DNA of 64,000 nt from Thermodesulfobacteriota bacterium (GCA_031082315.1 JAVHLC010000004.1:62001-126000), one strand, 5' to 3'. Positions 17,156-26,429 are shown, counted from the stretch's first letter. Program-made: numbers and translations. Notes: a model not told the origin generated them from the sequence alone.

Positions 17156-18727
17156 TCAAGCTATTGACATGTGCTGGCGCTTAGATCCCTTTTTAATTTC
17201 TTTGGTATTGCCCTCCTCCTCCAAAATGCCGACCAAAATATCTACACCCTGACCATCAAACTGGATAAACCTGTTCTCTTGCAATATTCGGATAGCCTCG
17301 CTCCGGCTTTTGGCCTTACGATAAGGGCGGTTGGAAGTCAAGGCATCATAAGCATCCGCCACCGCCAGTATCCGGGAAAGCAACGGTATATCTTCTCCCT
17401 TAAGTCCGTCCGGATATCCTTTGCCATCCCATCTCTCATGGTGGTGCCGGATAATGGCCTTCTCCTTGGGCAACAGCCCAAGGTGTTTAACTATATTCTC
17501 ACCGATAACCGGATGTTTTTTTATAATATCATATTCCTGCGCTAAAAGCTTACCCGGCTTTAAGAGAATATCATCCCGGATGCCTATTTTCCCTATATCA
17601 TGCAGATAGCCGGCAAAGGCTATAGAATCGATCTCTTCCTGCTTAAGTCCCAAGGCCCTGGCTATCTTTATGGCATAAGCGGTTACCCGTCCCGAATGAC
17701 TTCTGGTATAAGGGTCTTTCGCCTCCAGCGTACTGACCAGTGCCCTTAATGTGGCGTGGAGGTTTAACATCACGCTTTCATATAAGATCAAATTTTCTAC
17801 GGTCAGGGAAGACTTCTCTGCCAGTAAAAAGAGGATAAAAAGGTCTTCTTCAGAAAAAACATCCCCCGTCTTCTTCCCGGTCACAGTTAAAGCGCCAAAG
17901 GTCTCATTGCGGATTTTAAACGGGATAGTAATAAGCGTCCCCTTGATACCTTGGGGCAAAAAATCCAGCTTGGGACCGCTATGTTTCTGGATGTCCTTTA
18001 AAATCAAGGGCACGCCCTCTAAGATAACCTGCCCGATCATATTGCCTTTTAATGGGGCCGCCCATCTACCGATATATTCCTCTTTATCAATACCCTGGGC
18101 AGCAATAAGCACCATCTCTCCCTTCTCCATATCGGCCAGCATGAAAAATGATTTTTCAGCGTCCACCAATTGACAGGCCATCTCAACTATTTTTTGATAA
18201 AGTTCCTCGGTGCGATGAACCTTGCTCAGGGTATCACCGATCATAAAGAGTATAGACTGCTCTCTGATTTTTTTCTCTAATCGTTTATTAAGGTCCTCCA
18301 GGGCCTTCTTCTCTTTGAGTTCCTCGCTTAAGAATATATTTTCTTTTAAGATGGAACGCTCCCGGGCCAGCCTTTCTAGGGCTATTCTTATCTCGTCTAA
18401 TTTAAACGGCTTGGTTAAAAAATCTGAGGCGCCCTTACGCATAGCCTCAATAATGGCGTCATGGGAAGGATATCCGGTCATAACTACGACTAGAATAGAC
18501 TTGTCATGGGTCTTCACCTTCTCCAGGAACTGCAACCCGCTCATGCCCGGCATCATGAAATCAACAAAAATACAGTCCATCTCTACTTTATTCAGCAGAT
18601 CAAAGGCCTCGTAACCATCATGGGCCGTAAATACCTCGTAATCGCCCAGGGCAAGAAAAAATTCCCGCAGCGTCTCGCAGATGACCGCATCGTCGTCAAC
18701 TACCATCACATTTAAAGACTTGTCCAT
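17156..18727 (-). CDS. Response regulator with GAF and HD-GYP output
   Basis: 523 residues. Receiver at 1-120 with phospho-Asp in DCIFVDFMMPGMSGLQFL, GAF-like segment at about 165-310, and HD-GYP at about 325-500 with AGYLHDIGKIGIRDD and HHERWDGKGYPDGLKGEDI. The intact HD and GYP motifs predict c-di-GMP hydrolysis gated by phosphorylation. It is immediately downstream of another response regulator, with repeat element X between them. Confidence 0.93.
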   Translation of the reverse strand: MDKSLNVMVVDDDAVICETLREFFLALGDYEVFTAHDGYEAFDLLNKVEMDCIFVDFMMPGMSGLQFLEKVKTHDKSILVVVMTGYPSHDAIIEAMRKGASDFLTKPFKLDEIRIALERLARERSILKENIFLSEELKEKKALEDLNKRLEKKIREQSILFMIGDTLSKVHRTEELYQKIVEMACQLVDAEKSFFMLADMEKGEMVLIAAQGIDKEEYIGRWAAPLKGNMIGQVILEGVPLILKDIQKHSGPKLDFLPQGIKGTLITIPFKIRNETFGALTVTGKKTGDVFSEEDLFILFLLAEKSSLTVENLILYESVMLNLHATLRALVSTLEAKDPYTRSHSGRVTAYAIKIARALGLKQEEIDSIAFAGYLHDIGKIGIRDDILLKPGKLLAQEYDIIKKHPVIGENIVKHLGLLPKEKAIIRHHHERWDGKGYPDGLKGEDIPLLSRILAVADAYDALTSNRPYRKAKSRSEAIRILQENRFIQFDGQGVDILVGILEEEGNTKEIKKGSKRQHMSIA

Positions 18728-18751
18728 AAGATACCTTTCTAATTAGTGTTC

Positions 18752-18872
18752 ATCCGGAAACTACTGTTTCCGGCTTCACGCTTTCAGCGATCAGCATGAA
18801 GCCGGTCCACCGTTCACTGTTGACCGTTTACCGAAAGAAAATGTCGGATAACGGATAACAAACATGCTGACT
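18752..18872. repeat. Composite palindromic repeat element X, copy 2
   Basis: It shares with the copy at 2510-2660 the hairpin CCGGAAAC-tact-GTTTCCGG, the stretch GCTTCACGCTTTCAGCGATC, the loop AAAGAAAATGT and the end GGATAACAAACATGCTGAC. The number and dinucleotides of the CCGTTNN units differ (here GGTCCAC CGTTCAC TGTTGAC CGTTTAC). The TCAGCNN segment is also rearranged relative to copy 1. Confidence 0.75.
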
Positions 18873-18907
18873 GCTTAGTCTGGAATCTTTTGATTTCCAG
18901 ACTAAAA

Positions 18908-19600
18908 TTACTTGGCCATCTCAAGCAGCAGTTTCTTACAAAGGCTAAACTCGTCTTCATCCAATAAGCCGGCATTCTTCAGGCGAACAATCCTCTCCAT
19001 GTCGGTCAGAATCTTTTTGATCCCCTCCTCCCCCTCAAAATATGAAGGCGGAATAACATGCCGGGGGAATATGTCCAAAGAATTTGATCTTAACTCAGAT
19101 CTTCCGATATTCGCCCCATCAGCTTTTGCCTGTCTCTTCTCGGCCTCATCAAATCTCTTTAACTCGGCATACGCCTGTTTCAGATTATGCATTAAAAGAC
19201 TATTTTCCCTTATAAGTCTTATCTTTTCGCAGGCGTTGTTAACAGCTATCTTTATTTCGTCCAGTCGAAATGGTTTGCGCAGGTAGTCATAGGCCCCTTC
19301 CCTGACTGCTTCTATGGCCGTCTCCAGGGAGGCGTAGCCGGTAATAATGATAACCATACTGTGCGGATAAAGGGTTTTGGCCTCGCGAAGAACATCTATC
19401 CCGCTTGCGCCGGGCAGCATAATATCCGTTATCACCAAGTCATACTTCTTCCGTTTAAGCTCGCGGATAGCCTCCGCCCCATCGTATGAAACCGTTATGC
19501 TACGATCGTCAGACGAAAGGCTCTCCTTTAGAAGATCACCAATGTTCTTTTCGTCCTCAACAATAAGGATATGGATATTTCTATCAGTATTTCCATTCAT
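18908..19600 (-). CDS. Response regulator with C-terminal SHOCT-like domain
   Basis: About 230 residues. Receiver domain: HILIVEDEKNIGDLLKESL, phospho-Asp in YDLVITDIMLPGASGID, and the KPF switch lysine in YDYLRKPFRLDE. A linker leads to a C-terminal MERIVRLKNAGLLDEDEFSLCKKLLLE, a SHOCT-like short helical domain. There is no DNA-binding domain, so output is likely by protein contact. The open frame extends to 19687, but the first 29 residues fall in repeat-rich DNA; ATG 19600 just before the receiver is the better start. Confidence 0.88.
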   Translation of the reverse strand: MNGNTDRNIHILIVEDEKNIGDLLKESLSSDDRSITVSYDGAEAIRELKRKKYDLVITDIMLPGASGIDVLREAKTLYPHSMVIIITGYASLETAIEAVREGAYDYLRKPFRLDEIKIAVNNACEKIRLIRENSLLMHNLKQAYAELKRFDEAEKRQAKADGANIGRSELRSNSLDIFPRHVIPPSYFEGEEGIKKILTDMERIVRLKNAGLLDEDEFSLCKKLLLEMAK

Positions 19601-19639
19601 GTCCGGGTTCTTCCAAAATTCACAACCTGAGGTATTTGT

Positions 19640-19795
19640 AGCTCTTTTAACTTCTGCAACTGTAACTACTCGGGTTGTCAGGTTCACAGTTCACGGTTGG
19701 CTACTTTGCGCCTTTCGTGTTGATCTTCACCGCTCCCTAACCTTGAACCGTGAACCTTGTAACTTTGAACCTGAGTAGTTATCCGCAACTTTTGC
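19640..19795. repeat. Nested inverted GTTCANN array (family B)
   Basis: Left arm CAGGTTCACAGTTCACGG, right arm CTTGAACCGTGAACCTTG and TTTGAACCTGAG, inverted around about 19715-19735. Outer ends ACTACTCGG and CTGAGTAGT are also inverted. The rest of the 19601-19908 gap shows no gene. Confidence 0.65.
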
Positions 19796-19908
19796 AACTC
19801 TCCGGTGAAAACACAGATTTTTCTGGCTTATCGTCAAAAAAGACAGGAAACTTAAATAGGTTGGACGTTTTCGTGTTTTTCACGGACAACAGTGAACGGA
19901 TACGAACA

Positions 19909-20376
19909 TTACTTCGCCGTATCTATAAAGCGGGGAGAAAAAAAATTTTGAGGAGCATAACCCCTGACCGCCCGTGTATCACGTTGCAGGCATAAAATCT
20001 GCTGCCGAAGCTCACGGGAACGCGCCTCAGCATAGGCCAGGCATTCCTCATGGATGACGAATATCTCTTTCAATATAAGTTTCAATTTATCGATCCATCC
20101 TTGGACAGGGTTGTCCCTCTTTTCACTCTGACCGGATGCCGGGCGAAATCCGGCCAAGGAAAGCCGGCGGTCAAGGGCATCTATGGCCTTCATAAACCTA
20201 TCTCTCTGTCCGGTGATAGTTGCCAACAGTCCCGCGTCTCCGGCCTGAAGGGCCCCTTTAAAGGCCTGCATATTCTCCTTTAACTTCAGGCAAAGGCCCT
20301 GTTTCTCCTTTAGTAGTTCTTCTACGCTCGCTTCTGTCTCCCGTCTCCTGTATTCTGTCTCCGGTATTCCGTTCAT
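19909..20376 (-). CDS. FliT-like flagellar chaperone candidate
   Basis: About 155 residues, all helical (VEELLKEKQGLCLKLKENM, then WIDKLKLILKEIFVIHEECLAYAEA). No strong family signature, but position directly after fliD-fliS, size and helix content match FliT/FlgN-type export chaperones for filament cap or hook proteins. I chose ATG 20376, which follows the fliS stop with one base between. The N-terminal ~14 residues (NGIPETEYRRRETEA) are encoded by yet another 7-bp tandem array (TTCTGTC, TCCCGTC, TCCTGTA, TTCTGTC). Confidence 0.6.
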   Translation of the reverse strand: MNGIPETEYRRRETEASVEELLKEKQGLCLKLKENMQAFKGALQAGDAGLLATITGQRDRFMKAIDALDRRLSLAGFRPASGQSEKRDNPVQGWIDKLKLILKEIFVIHEECLAYAEARSRELRQQILCLQRDTRAVRGYAPQNFFSPRFIDTAK

Positions 20377-20377
20377 A

Positions 20378-20812
20378 TCAGGCCCCCACACTAAATTCCC
20401 TGGCCTCACCGGTTACTTCCTCAGGCCGGGACTCAACCTGGGGCCTCATATCAAGCTGCGCCCAGGCGGATCTGAGTTCCGAAAGCATCTTAATAATATC
20501 ATCAATAGCCCTCATATTTCCACTTACGTCACCTTGCACAATATGCTGCAAGCAGAACTTGTAAATAGCGCTTAAGTTCCGGGCAATCTCGCCGCCGGCT
20601 TCCATGTTCAGCGAACACAACAGCTCTGATATAAAACCCTGCGCCCGGATAAATTGCCTTGCTTTTTCCTCAAATTCCTTCTTGAAATAACACTCCTTTC
20701 CGACCTGGAGAGACCTTAGGACCTCATCGTAGCAAATAAGGATTAGATCCTTCTGGTCGGCCGTCCCTATTGCTGTATTTTTATAAGCTCTAATGCCTTT
20801 AGGGTACTTCAT
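20378..20812 (-). CDS. fliS: Flagellar secretion chaperone FliS
   Basis: 144 residues. The family pattern is clear: AYKNTAIGTADQKDLILICYDEVLRSLQVG near the N-terminus, then FIRAQGFISELLCSLNMEAGGEIARNL and YKFCLQHIVQGDVSGNMRAIDDIIKML. FliS binds the flagellin C-terminus in the cytosol and keeps it export-ready. AAGGAG lies 9 bp before the ATG. It is between fliD and the FliT-like gene, the usual fliDST order. Confidence 0.95.
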   Translation of the reverse strand: MKYPKGIRAYKNTAIGTADQKDLILICYDEVLRSLQVGKECYFKKEFEEKARQFIRAQGFISELLCSLNMEAGGEIARNLSAIYKFCLQHIVQGDVSGNMRAIDDIIKMLSELRSAWAQLDMRPQVESRPEEVTGEAREFSVGA

Positions 20813-20839
20813 CCGTGTTACTCCTTATCCTTCAAATTT

Positions 20840-23800
20840 TTAGGAAAACATCCCGGTCATCTGGCTGGTCAACCAGCTGCTTACAGTCTGAAGTTGACCG
20901 ATTACCTGTTCCATGGCCACGAATTGACTGATCATCACATCCATTTTACGGTTCAGGCTTGCCTCCATTTGCTCGATCTGGGTCTCAAAGCTGTCAATGC
21001 TGTTTTCAAGGGAAGTCTGTTTGTACGTTACGTATCCATCAGAGGCATCGGTGATAAAGCCAAGCTGGCGTTCCAGCAGATCTGCGATCCCCAGGGTTAA
21101 GGTAAAGGTTGTAGTGGTGGCGCCGCTACCCGTATAGTTAATCGACAAACCGTCTGCGTTGTTGCCATCACTATCCAGATAGAGCGTTTGTCCGCTCCCC
21201 GTGGCGGTCACGCTATTGATCGTTCCGGCAACATCTTTGCCGTAAACCTGCGTGGCATCGTCCAGTCCCAGGGGGTCCGAGGCGCTGGCCTGGGAGGCCA
21301 CGATGATATGCCCGGTGCCATATGCATTATGAGTCAGGATTAGCTTGTTTGCGTCTCCGTCCGTACCTTCGGATGCGGTAATGGTCATAGCGTAACGGCC
21401 CTCCTGGCTGCCATCCGCTCCAGTAGGATCCACGTCAACCGTGCCGAAATTCAGAACGCCAAGCGCCGTAGTATCAATGGAAAACGAAAGGTTGCTGTCC
21501 CCGGCCTGCGTGTCGGTTATGACTAATTTTCCATTACTATCCAGGGCAGCGGTCACCTCGTCTTCGAACATATCTTCAATAGCTTCAAGAAGGTCTCCTA
21601 CGGTTTCTGTAGTCGCATCGCTAATTGTGTAACTCCCGGAGACACTGATTCCGTTCCGTCTTGTCCCGGAAAACGTTATGACATCATTATTATTGCCGCC
21701 CACACTGGCATCGTTAAACAAAGTCGACGAGGTGACACCGGCATTTGCGGTATCCCCCTTGAGTTGTTCCGTGTATTCTTCGCCCATCTCCGAATTGATG
21801 GCGTTGACCACATCGTCTATATCCATACTGCTGGTAAGGCTCACCTCAGCCACCCGGCCGGTGGCATAGTCCGTAATGGTCACCGCTACCGCTTCCCCTA
21901 ACGTCGCGGCGAGGGCTTTCGAGCCGGTGACCGTAGTACGAGTGCCGGCCTGGGTGATATTTACATCATAGGTACCCCCTACTGTATTATTTGTATGCCC
22001 GACATACTCCAGATTGGAATTTGGTGACGAGCCATGGGCGATAAAAAGCTTTTTTACATGATCAAAATTTGCCTGAAGGGCAGCGGTCAGATCTTCGTCA
22101 TCAATGGTCATCAGGGCATCGTCATCCAGCGAGACTCCGATCAGGGGCAACCGGTTATAGTCGCTGGATACCCCCGTGACTGTTTGTGTGATGGTATTTA
22201 TCAATTCAGACTTTATAGAAGACAGTGTCCCGTCCCCGAAGAGAATCCCGCCGACCTTTTCATTCTCCTCATCATAGTCGAACTGGGTATTTATGTACTG
22301 CATGATCGCATTATAGGCATCGGCCACGGCATTGATTTTTTCCTTTATAGCGCTAATATCCCGTTCTATTTTGAGGGTAACCGTGGTATCGGCGCTTTCC
22401 CCTGCAATATTCAGGGTCACACCTTCTATGATGTCAGTAATAGTATTGGATGAGTTGGTTATGACCACATTATCGACCACGATCTCGGCATCTTCCCCGG
22501 CAGCTATCTGCATGGATCGGCCTTCCGTGGTCATGGAGATCTCCCCGAAATCGAGCGTGCCTCCGCCCGCATTGTCGCAGATGATAGACACCTCCAGTTG
22601 ACTGTCGCCACTGCTGCTATCCGTGATGGTTAACTTGCCGTTTACAAACGAAGCCGTGACCGTACTGCCGAATGCACTTTGAATATGAGTTAGCAGGTCG
22701 TCCACGCCATCATGATCCGCATCGGCGGCCACTATAAACTCTGTTGTGGTAGCAGATGTGCCGTTATGCTTTGTCCCGGAGATAGTAATCTTATCACCAT
22801 TTGCCACACCGGCCGAGACGCCTCCAATTTGCAGAGCGGTCATAGCCGTGGCCGGGGTGCCTGCGAGAGGGGTGCCGGTGCCGTCCTGTACGACTACAGT
22901 GCCCGTATGCACCTCGGTCTCAGTTCCGTATGTCCCTTCCAGAATTCCGAGCGTCTGAAGGATATTGCCGTTATCCGTAAAGGAAGTCGTGCCGCTGATA
23001 TCTATCCGGTATTTAGTCTCCCCATCCACTTCTTCCGAGACAACCTCAGCCGAAATGCCCGCGAGCGCGTCTATCTTTTGTGCAATCGTCGTCAGTGATT
23101 CGGTAGCGCTGGATAGATCAATACTAACGGAGTTTCCACCTATTGTAACATCCGTGGCCCCCGGTGCGCTGGTCAATCCTAATAGCGTTTTGACGGCTCC
23201 ATTGGAACTCGTAAACAGGTCACTTTTAGCGCCGTCACTGGTCGTATTCTTGATAGTGGTTGAACCGCTGATAAAGCCCATTTCTTCAAGGATGTTGTCA
23301 CCACCATTATAGGCCCCCTCGAGGACACTGATTCCGTCCTCGCCTGTCTCATCGCTCCTCAAGACCAGATGATAATCCGTAGAGGAGTGCTTGACGATAC
23401 TGGCAGTAACTCCGGTCGGCGTCGTCCCCGTATTGACGGCATTGATCTTATCCTTGATGTTTGCCAGGGTATCGGTGGACACGATGCTGACCACCTTTCC
23501 CGATATTAAGATATCCCCGGATAAAGAAAGGGCCGTATCTGTGGCGGCATAGTTCTGTGAGGAAATCTTTTCCGACTGAGCGAGATTATTGACCTCAATG
23601 TTATAGGTTCCGGGAGAGGCCGCGGAACTGGTGGAAACCGTCAGCAGGTTAGAGGCTGCGGTACTTGTATTGGACGTGGTGGTGGAGGAAAATACTTTAA
23701 AGGCGCTCTCGGTACTTAGGGCGGTAGATGCCGTTTTAAGAGCCAATAGCTTCGTATTCATGCCCCGCCATTCGCCAAGCTTTGACTCATATTCACTTTT

Positions 23801-23911
23801 TCTATTTATTACCAGGTCAACCCGCTTATGCTCGACCGCTATCAACTGGTCGATCATAGATCTCCAGTCGAGACCGCTGATTAATCCACTTATTAACTGA
23901 GTGCCGGCCAT
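20840..23911 (-). CDS. fliD: Flagellar filament cap protein FliD, enlarged
   Basis: 1023 residues, about twice the common length. The N-terminal FliD_N domain begins LISGLISGLDWRSMIDQLIAV. The C-terminal coiled coil (QTSLENSIDSFETQIEQMEASLNRKMDVMISQFVAMEQVI) is intact. The extra length is in the exposed middle. Residues about 370-462 (DKITISGTKHNG... to ...LDFGEISM) are repeated at about 740-832 (DVITFSGTRRNG... to ...LNFGTVDV), and the motif TYNIEVNNLAQ at 102 recurs as TYDVNITQAGT at 647. It caps the filament and promotes flagellin folding; the large outer domains may serve adhesion. Confidence 0.95.
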   Translation of the reverse strand: MAGTQLISGLISGLDWRSMIDQLIAVEHKRVDLVINRKSEYESKLGEWRGMNTKLLALKTASTALSTESAFKVFSSTTTSNTSTAASNLLTVSTSSAASPGTYNIEVNNLAQSEKISSQNYAATDTALSLSGDILISGKVVSIVSTDTLANIKDKINAVNTGTTPTGVTASIVKHSSTDYHLVLRSDETGEDGISVLEGAYNGGDNILEEMGFISGSTTIKNTTSDGAKSDLFTSSNGAVKTLLGLTSAPGATDVTIGGNSVSIDLSSATESLTTIAQKIDALAGISAEVVSEEVDGETKYRIDISGTTSFTDNGNILQTLGILEGTYGTETEVHTGTVVVQDGTGTPLAGTPATAMTALQIGGVSAGVANGDKITISGTKHNGTSATTTEFIVAADADHDGVDDLLTHIQSAFGSTVTASFVNGKLTITDSSSGDSQLEVSIICDNAGGGTLDFGEISMTTEGRSMQIAAGEDAEIVVDNVVITNSSNTITDIIEGVTLNIAGESADTTVTLKIERDISAIKEKINAVADAYNAIMQYINTQFDYDEENEKVGGILFGDGTLSSIKSELINTITQTVTGVSSDYNRLPLIGVSLDDDALMTIDDEDLTAALQANFDHVKKLFIAHGSSPNSNLEYVGHTNNTVGGTYDVNITQAGTRTTVTGSKALAATLGEAVAVTITDYATGRVAEVSLTSSMDIDDVVNAINSEMGEEYTEQLKGDTANAGVTSSTLFNDASVGGNNNDVITFSGTRRNGISVSGSYTISDATTETVGDLLEAIEDMFEDEVTAALDSNGKLVITDTQAGDSNLSFSIDTTALGVLNFGTVDVDPTGADGSQEGRYAMTITASEGTDGDANKLILTHNAYGTGHIIVASQASASDPLGLDDATQVYGKDVAGTINSVTATGSGQTLYLDSDGNNADGLSINYTGSGATTTTFTLTLGIADLLERQLGFITDASDGYVTYKQTSLENSIDSFETQIEQMEASLNRKMDVMISQFVAMEQVIGQLQTVSSWLTSQMTGMFS

Positions 23912-23929
23912 TGAGAACCCCCTATTGCT

Positions 23930-24240
23930 CGTTCACCGTTCACCGTTGTCCGAAAAGGATCGAGGGAAATGGTAAAGTATCTATTGTTTCAGTGAATTCT
24001 TCAGTGCGTTAATCTTGGCGGATATTCTGTGCAAATTGTCTATCAACTCACTGAACAATCCATTGGGAACGTAATTCTGTTTCTTTGAAATCTCCAACAG
24101 TGGGACACACTATTATTCGTTCACCGTTCACCGTTCACCGTTGTCCGACAAGAAAGCATGGAGCACAGGGCATAGGGGATAGCGAAAAGACAACTTCCTC
24201 TCCAACCGTGAACCTGGAACCTGGAACCTGGAACTCGTAA
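23930..24240. repeat. fliD-flaG gap with CCGTTNN and GAACNNG arrays
   Basis: Three separate arrays: CGTTCAC CGTTCAC CGTTGTC CG at 23930-23952; CGTTCAC three times plus CGTTGTC CG at 24118-24149; and GAACCTG three times plus GAACTCG at 24203-24239. Between them a 38-codon frame (TTG 24097 to TAG 23981, minus) is too weak to call a gene. No recognisable promoter. Confidence 0.65.
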
Positions 24241-24247
24241 ACATATA

Positions 24248-24640
24248 CTATCGGTCAACGTTCACCAGCATGCCAATGCTCGACCCAATCCTGGAAGAAA
24301 GGGCTGCCATTTCCTCTGGTGGTATAGTACGGATAGTATTCCCGTCGCTGTCCAACACCTTTACGGTCACTATCCCTGCTTCCTTATCCGGAATGAATCG
24401 AAGACTGAAGTCCATGTCCTCCATGAACCGGTTAATATTTTCGGCCACTTTCCTGATGGCCTCTTCATTTCCTTTAGCCACCTTTCTGATAAGTTCCGAC
24501 TGCGCCGGTTCAGCGTCTTTTTTCGGCTCAGGCCCTGCCGGCATTTGCTTAGTCTTCGTTTCTTCCGCATTAAAGCTTATCATGGAAGCGCGCGGTGGTG
24601 GATTAGCAACTGCGCTTGCTCTCACTTCAATGATTTCCAT
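24248..24640 (-). CDS. flaG: Flagellar protein FlaG
   Basis: 130 residues. The C-terminal FlaG domain is diagnostic: INRFMEDMDFSLRFIPDKEAG, then VTVKVLDSDGNTIRTIPPEEMAALSSRI. The N-terminal half is a low-complexity, charged linker. FlaG influences filament length and usually sits between flagellin and fliD, as here. The last residues (VNVDR) are near a CCGTTNN-like stretch and may be partly repeat-derived. Confidence 0.9.
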   Translation of the reverse strand: MEIIEVRASAVANPPPRASMISFNAEETKTKQMPAGPEPKKDAEPAQSELIRKVAKGNEEAIRKVAENINRFMEDMDFSLRFIPDKEAGIVTVKVLDSDGNTIRTIPPEEMAALSSRIGSSIGMLVNVDR

Positions 24641-24658
24641 CTCAGCCTCCCAGTATCC

Positions 24659-24749
24659 ATTAACCGTTCACCGTTGTCCGTTAACCGTTGTCCGTGAAAA
24701 ATCCCAAAAACGTCTTTTTCGGTGAACCGTCAACGGTCAACGGTGAACG
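24659..24749. repeat. Inverted CCGTTNN array pair (family A) upstream of flaG
   Basis: Left arm CGTTCAC CGTTGTC CGTTAAC CGTTGTC CG; loop of 25 bp rich in A and T; right arm CGGTGAAC CGTCAACG GTCAACG GTGAACG, the same units inverted. It lies between flagellin and flaG and can form a long hairpin that might attenuate read-through. Confidence 0.75.
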
Positions 24750-24824
24750 CCTCTTACACCAGCCCCAGCTAGAAAGGTAGGGGAAGGAGAGGTCTCCTCC
24801 CCCTACATGTCAGGTACTAACGAC

Positions 24825-26252
24825 CTATTGACCTATCAAGCTGAGGATGCTCTGCGGAGCCATGTTGGCCTGTGCTAACATGGCGGTACCCGCCTGGAGC
24901 AATATCTGGCTCTTGGTAAACGAGGTCATCTCGGCCGCCATATCCACGTCCCGGATGACCGATTCAGCAGCCTGCACGTTTTCAATGGTCGTGGCCAGGT
25001 TGGCAGCCGCATAACTCAACCGGTTCATGGCGGCGCCGACATCGCCTCGCCTTGAAGACAGGGTGCTGATGGCGCTGTCAACCAGGTCAAGCATGCTCTG
25101 GGCTTCAGTAGCAGTATCCAGATAATCGTACGACAAGCTCAGACCGGTGGTTGCGGTAGACCGCAGAGAGCTGATAGTAAACGAAAGGCGATTGTTCGTG
25201 TCATTATCAGCCCCAACCTGGAAGGTAGATCCCGAGGTACCGGATGAGGTTACAGTAAAGGTCACATTGTCAAGATCGTTATCCGTGTAAACCGATCCAA
25301 CGGTTAATGTAATGCCCAGCGTATCGAAGTCAAAGTCCTTTGCCGTGCCGGGTGTGAAGCCCGTAATCTGCTGGGTAACAGTTCCGTTTCCGAGGGTAAG
25401 GGTTGTGCCGGTTGATGTGAAGACATAAGTCCCGGTATTTGCCCCTGTCACGTTCAGGCTGGTCAGGCCCGTGTCCCTGACAACCACTTGGGCTCCACTC
25501 CATTGCGTGGACGTAAGACCGCAGTCAGCGGTAAAGGTGATGCCCAGATTGGCAAATACCAGTGTCTGTGCCGCTGACTGTGAGTAGGTTATTGTAATTA
25601 CTTCAGTCGTTGTTCCGTTACCCAGCTTAAGAGTAGTTGCAGTTGCAGCAGAGAAGGTCCAGGTAGCGGCCGTTGCAGCGGCAGCCATTGAGCTTATTGT
25701 AAGGTCAGCGGCCAGCACTCCGCCGCCGCCGCCGCCATCAACAATACTATATGCATGAGTTGCGTCGCCGTACACCCTTATGTCATCGGCGCCTCCCGTA
25801 TATGTCCCGGCCGTTTTGGAAGCGCCAAACGTCCCGTCCAAAAGGGCGGTGCTCCCGTACTTGGTGGCCTGGGAGATCCGGTCGATTTCCGAGATGAGGG
25901 CGTTCCCCTCCGAGTTGATCTTTGCCCGCTCACTGGTACCCACGTTGGATGAGGCGGCCTGTGTAGCCAGCTCTTTTAACCGGGTCAGCATGTTCCCGAT
26001 CTGGTCCATACCACCTTCAGCCACCTGCAAAAGCGCCGAGGCCTCAGTCGTATTTCGGGAGGCCACTTTAAAACTGGCTATATTTGCCCTGAAACTTTGA
26101 GAAATGGCCAGACCGGCAGCATCATCGGCCGCCCGGTTGATGCGGTAACCTGAGGAGAGTCTTTCAAGAGATTTTGATAACTGCGCATCATTGATACTCA
26201 ACATGCGATGAGCATTCATCGCGGTAATGTTGTTCGCGATTCTGAGTCCCAT
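24825..26252 (-). CDS. fliC: Flagellin
   Basis: 475 residues. The conserved N-terminal D0/D1 (MGLRIANNITAMNAHRML, SLERLSSGYRINRAADDAAG) and C-terminal D1/D0 (AAEMTSFTKSQILLQAGTAM, ANMAPQSILSLIGQ) are complete. The variable middle has a poly-Gly stretch (about 172-178) and two related modules, about 198-245 (LKLGNGTTTEVITITYS...LGITFTA) and 276-320 (LTLGNGTVTQQITGF...LGITLTV). The Ser/Thr-rich surface is the probable target of the pseudaminic-type glycosylation encoded next door. GGAGG lies 9 bp before the ATG; a sigma-28-like promoter is about 180 bp upstream. Confidence 0.97.
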   Translation of the reverse strand: MGLRIANNITAMNAHRMLSINDAQLSKSLERLSSGYRINRAADDAAGLAISQSFRANIASFKVASRNTTEASALLQVAEGGMDQIGNMLTRLKELATQAASSNVGTSERAKINSEGNALISEIDRISQATKYGSTALLDGTFGASKTAGTYTGGADDIRVYGDATHAYSIVDGGGGGGVLAADLTISSMAAAATAATWTFSAATATTLKLGNGTTTEVITITYSQSAAQTLVFANLGITFTADCGLTSTQWSGAQVVVRDTGLTSLNVTGANTGTYVFTSTGTTLTLGNGTVTQQITGFTPGTAKDFDFDTLGITLTVGSVYTDNDLDNVTFTVTSSGTSGSTFQVGADNDTNNRLSFTISSLRSTATTGLSLSYDYLDTATEAQSMLDLVDSAISTLSSRRGDVGAAMNRLSYAAANLATTIENVQAAESVIRDVDMAAEMTSFTKSQILLQAGTAMLAQANMAPQSILSLIGQ

Positions 26253-26277
26253 AGTCTTAATCCTCCGTGAATTTTTT

Positions 26278-26312
26278 GCTTTCAGCCTTCAGCTTTCAGC
26301 CTTCAGCTTTTT
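26278..26312. repeat. CTTTCAG/CCTTCAG tandem array
   Basis: Five 7-bp units alternating CTTTCAG and CCTTCAG in the flagellin 5' leader, between the predicted sigma-28 start site and the ribosome-binding site. It would be transcribed as part of the flagellin mRNA. Confidence 0.6.
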
Positions 26313-26429
26313 GGCATCCTTGCCATGTGCTTAAACCCAGGACAATCCTGCGGGGACTGCCCGACTCCCTACTTTTTCATCCCCCCTTTCTGCTTGATTT
26401 AGTGTTTTTTCCGCTTTTCTTTGATATGC

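Noticed and set aside
23981-24097. 38-codon frame between fliD and flaG (minus strand, TTG start)
   Set aside because: No ribosome-binding site, no family match and surrounded by repeats; cannot be separated from chance.
24248-24262. FlaG C-terminus (VNVDR) as a further array-encoded gene end
   Set aside because: Only about two imperfect units and mixed orientation; similar residues can be native to FlaG, so not counted among the eight.
26311-26335. Sigma-54-like TTGGCATCCTTGCC in the flagellin leader
   Set aside because: GG and GC are only 9 bp apart rather than 12, so it does not fit -24/-12; it is more likely a small inverted repeat.
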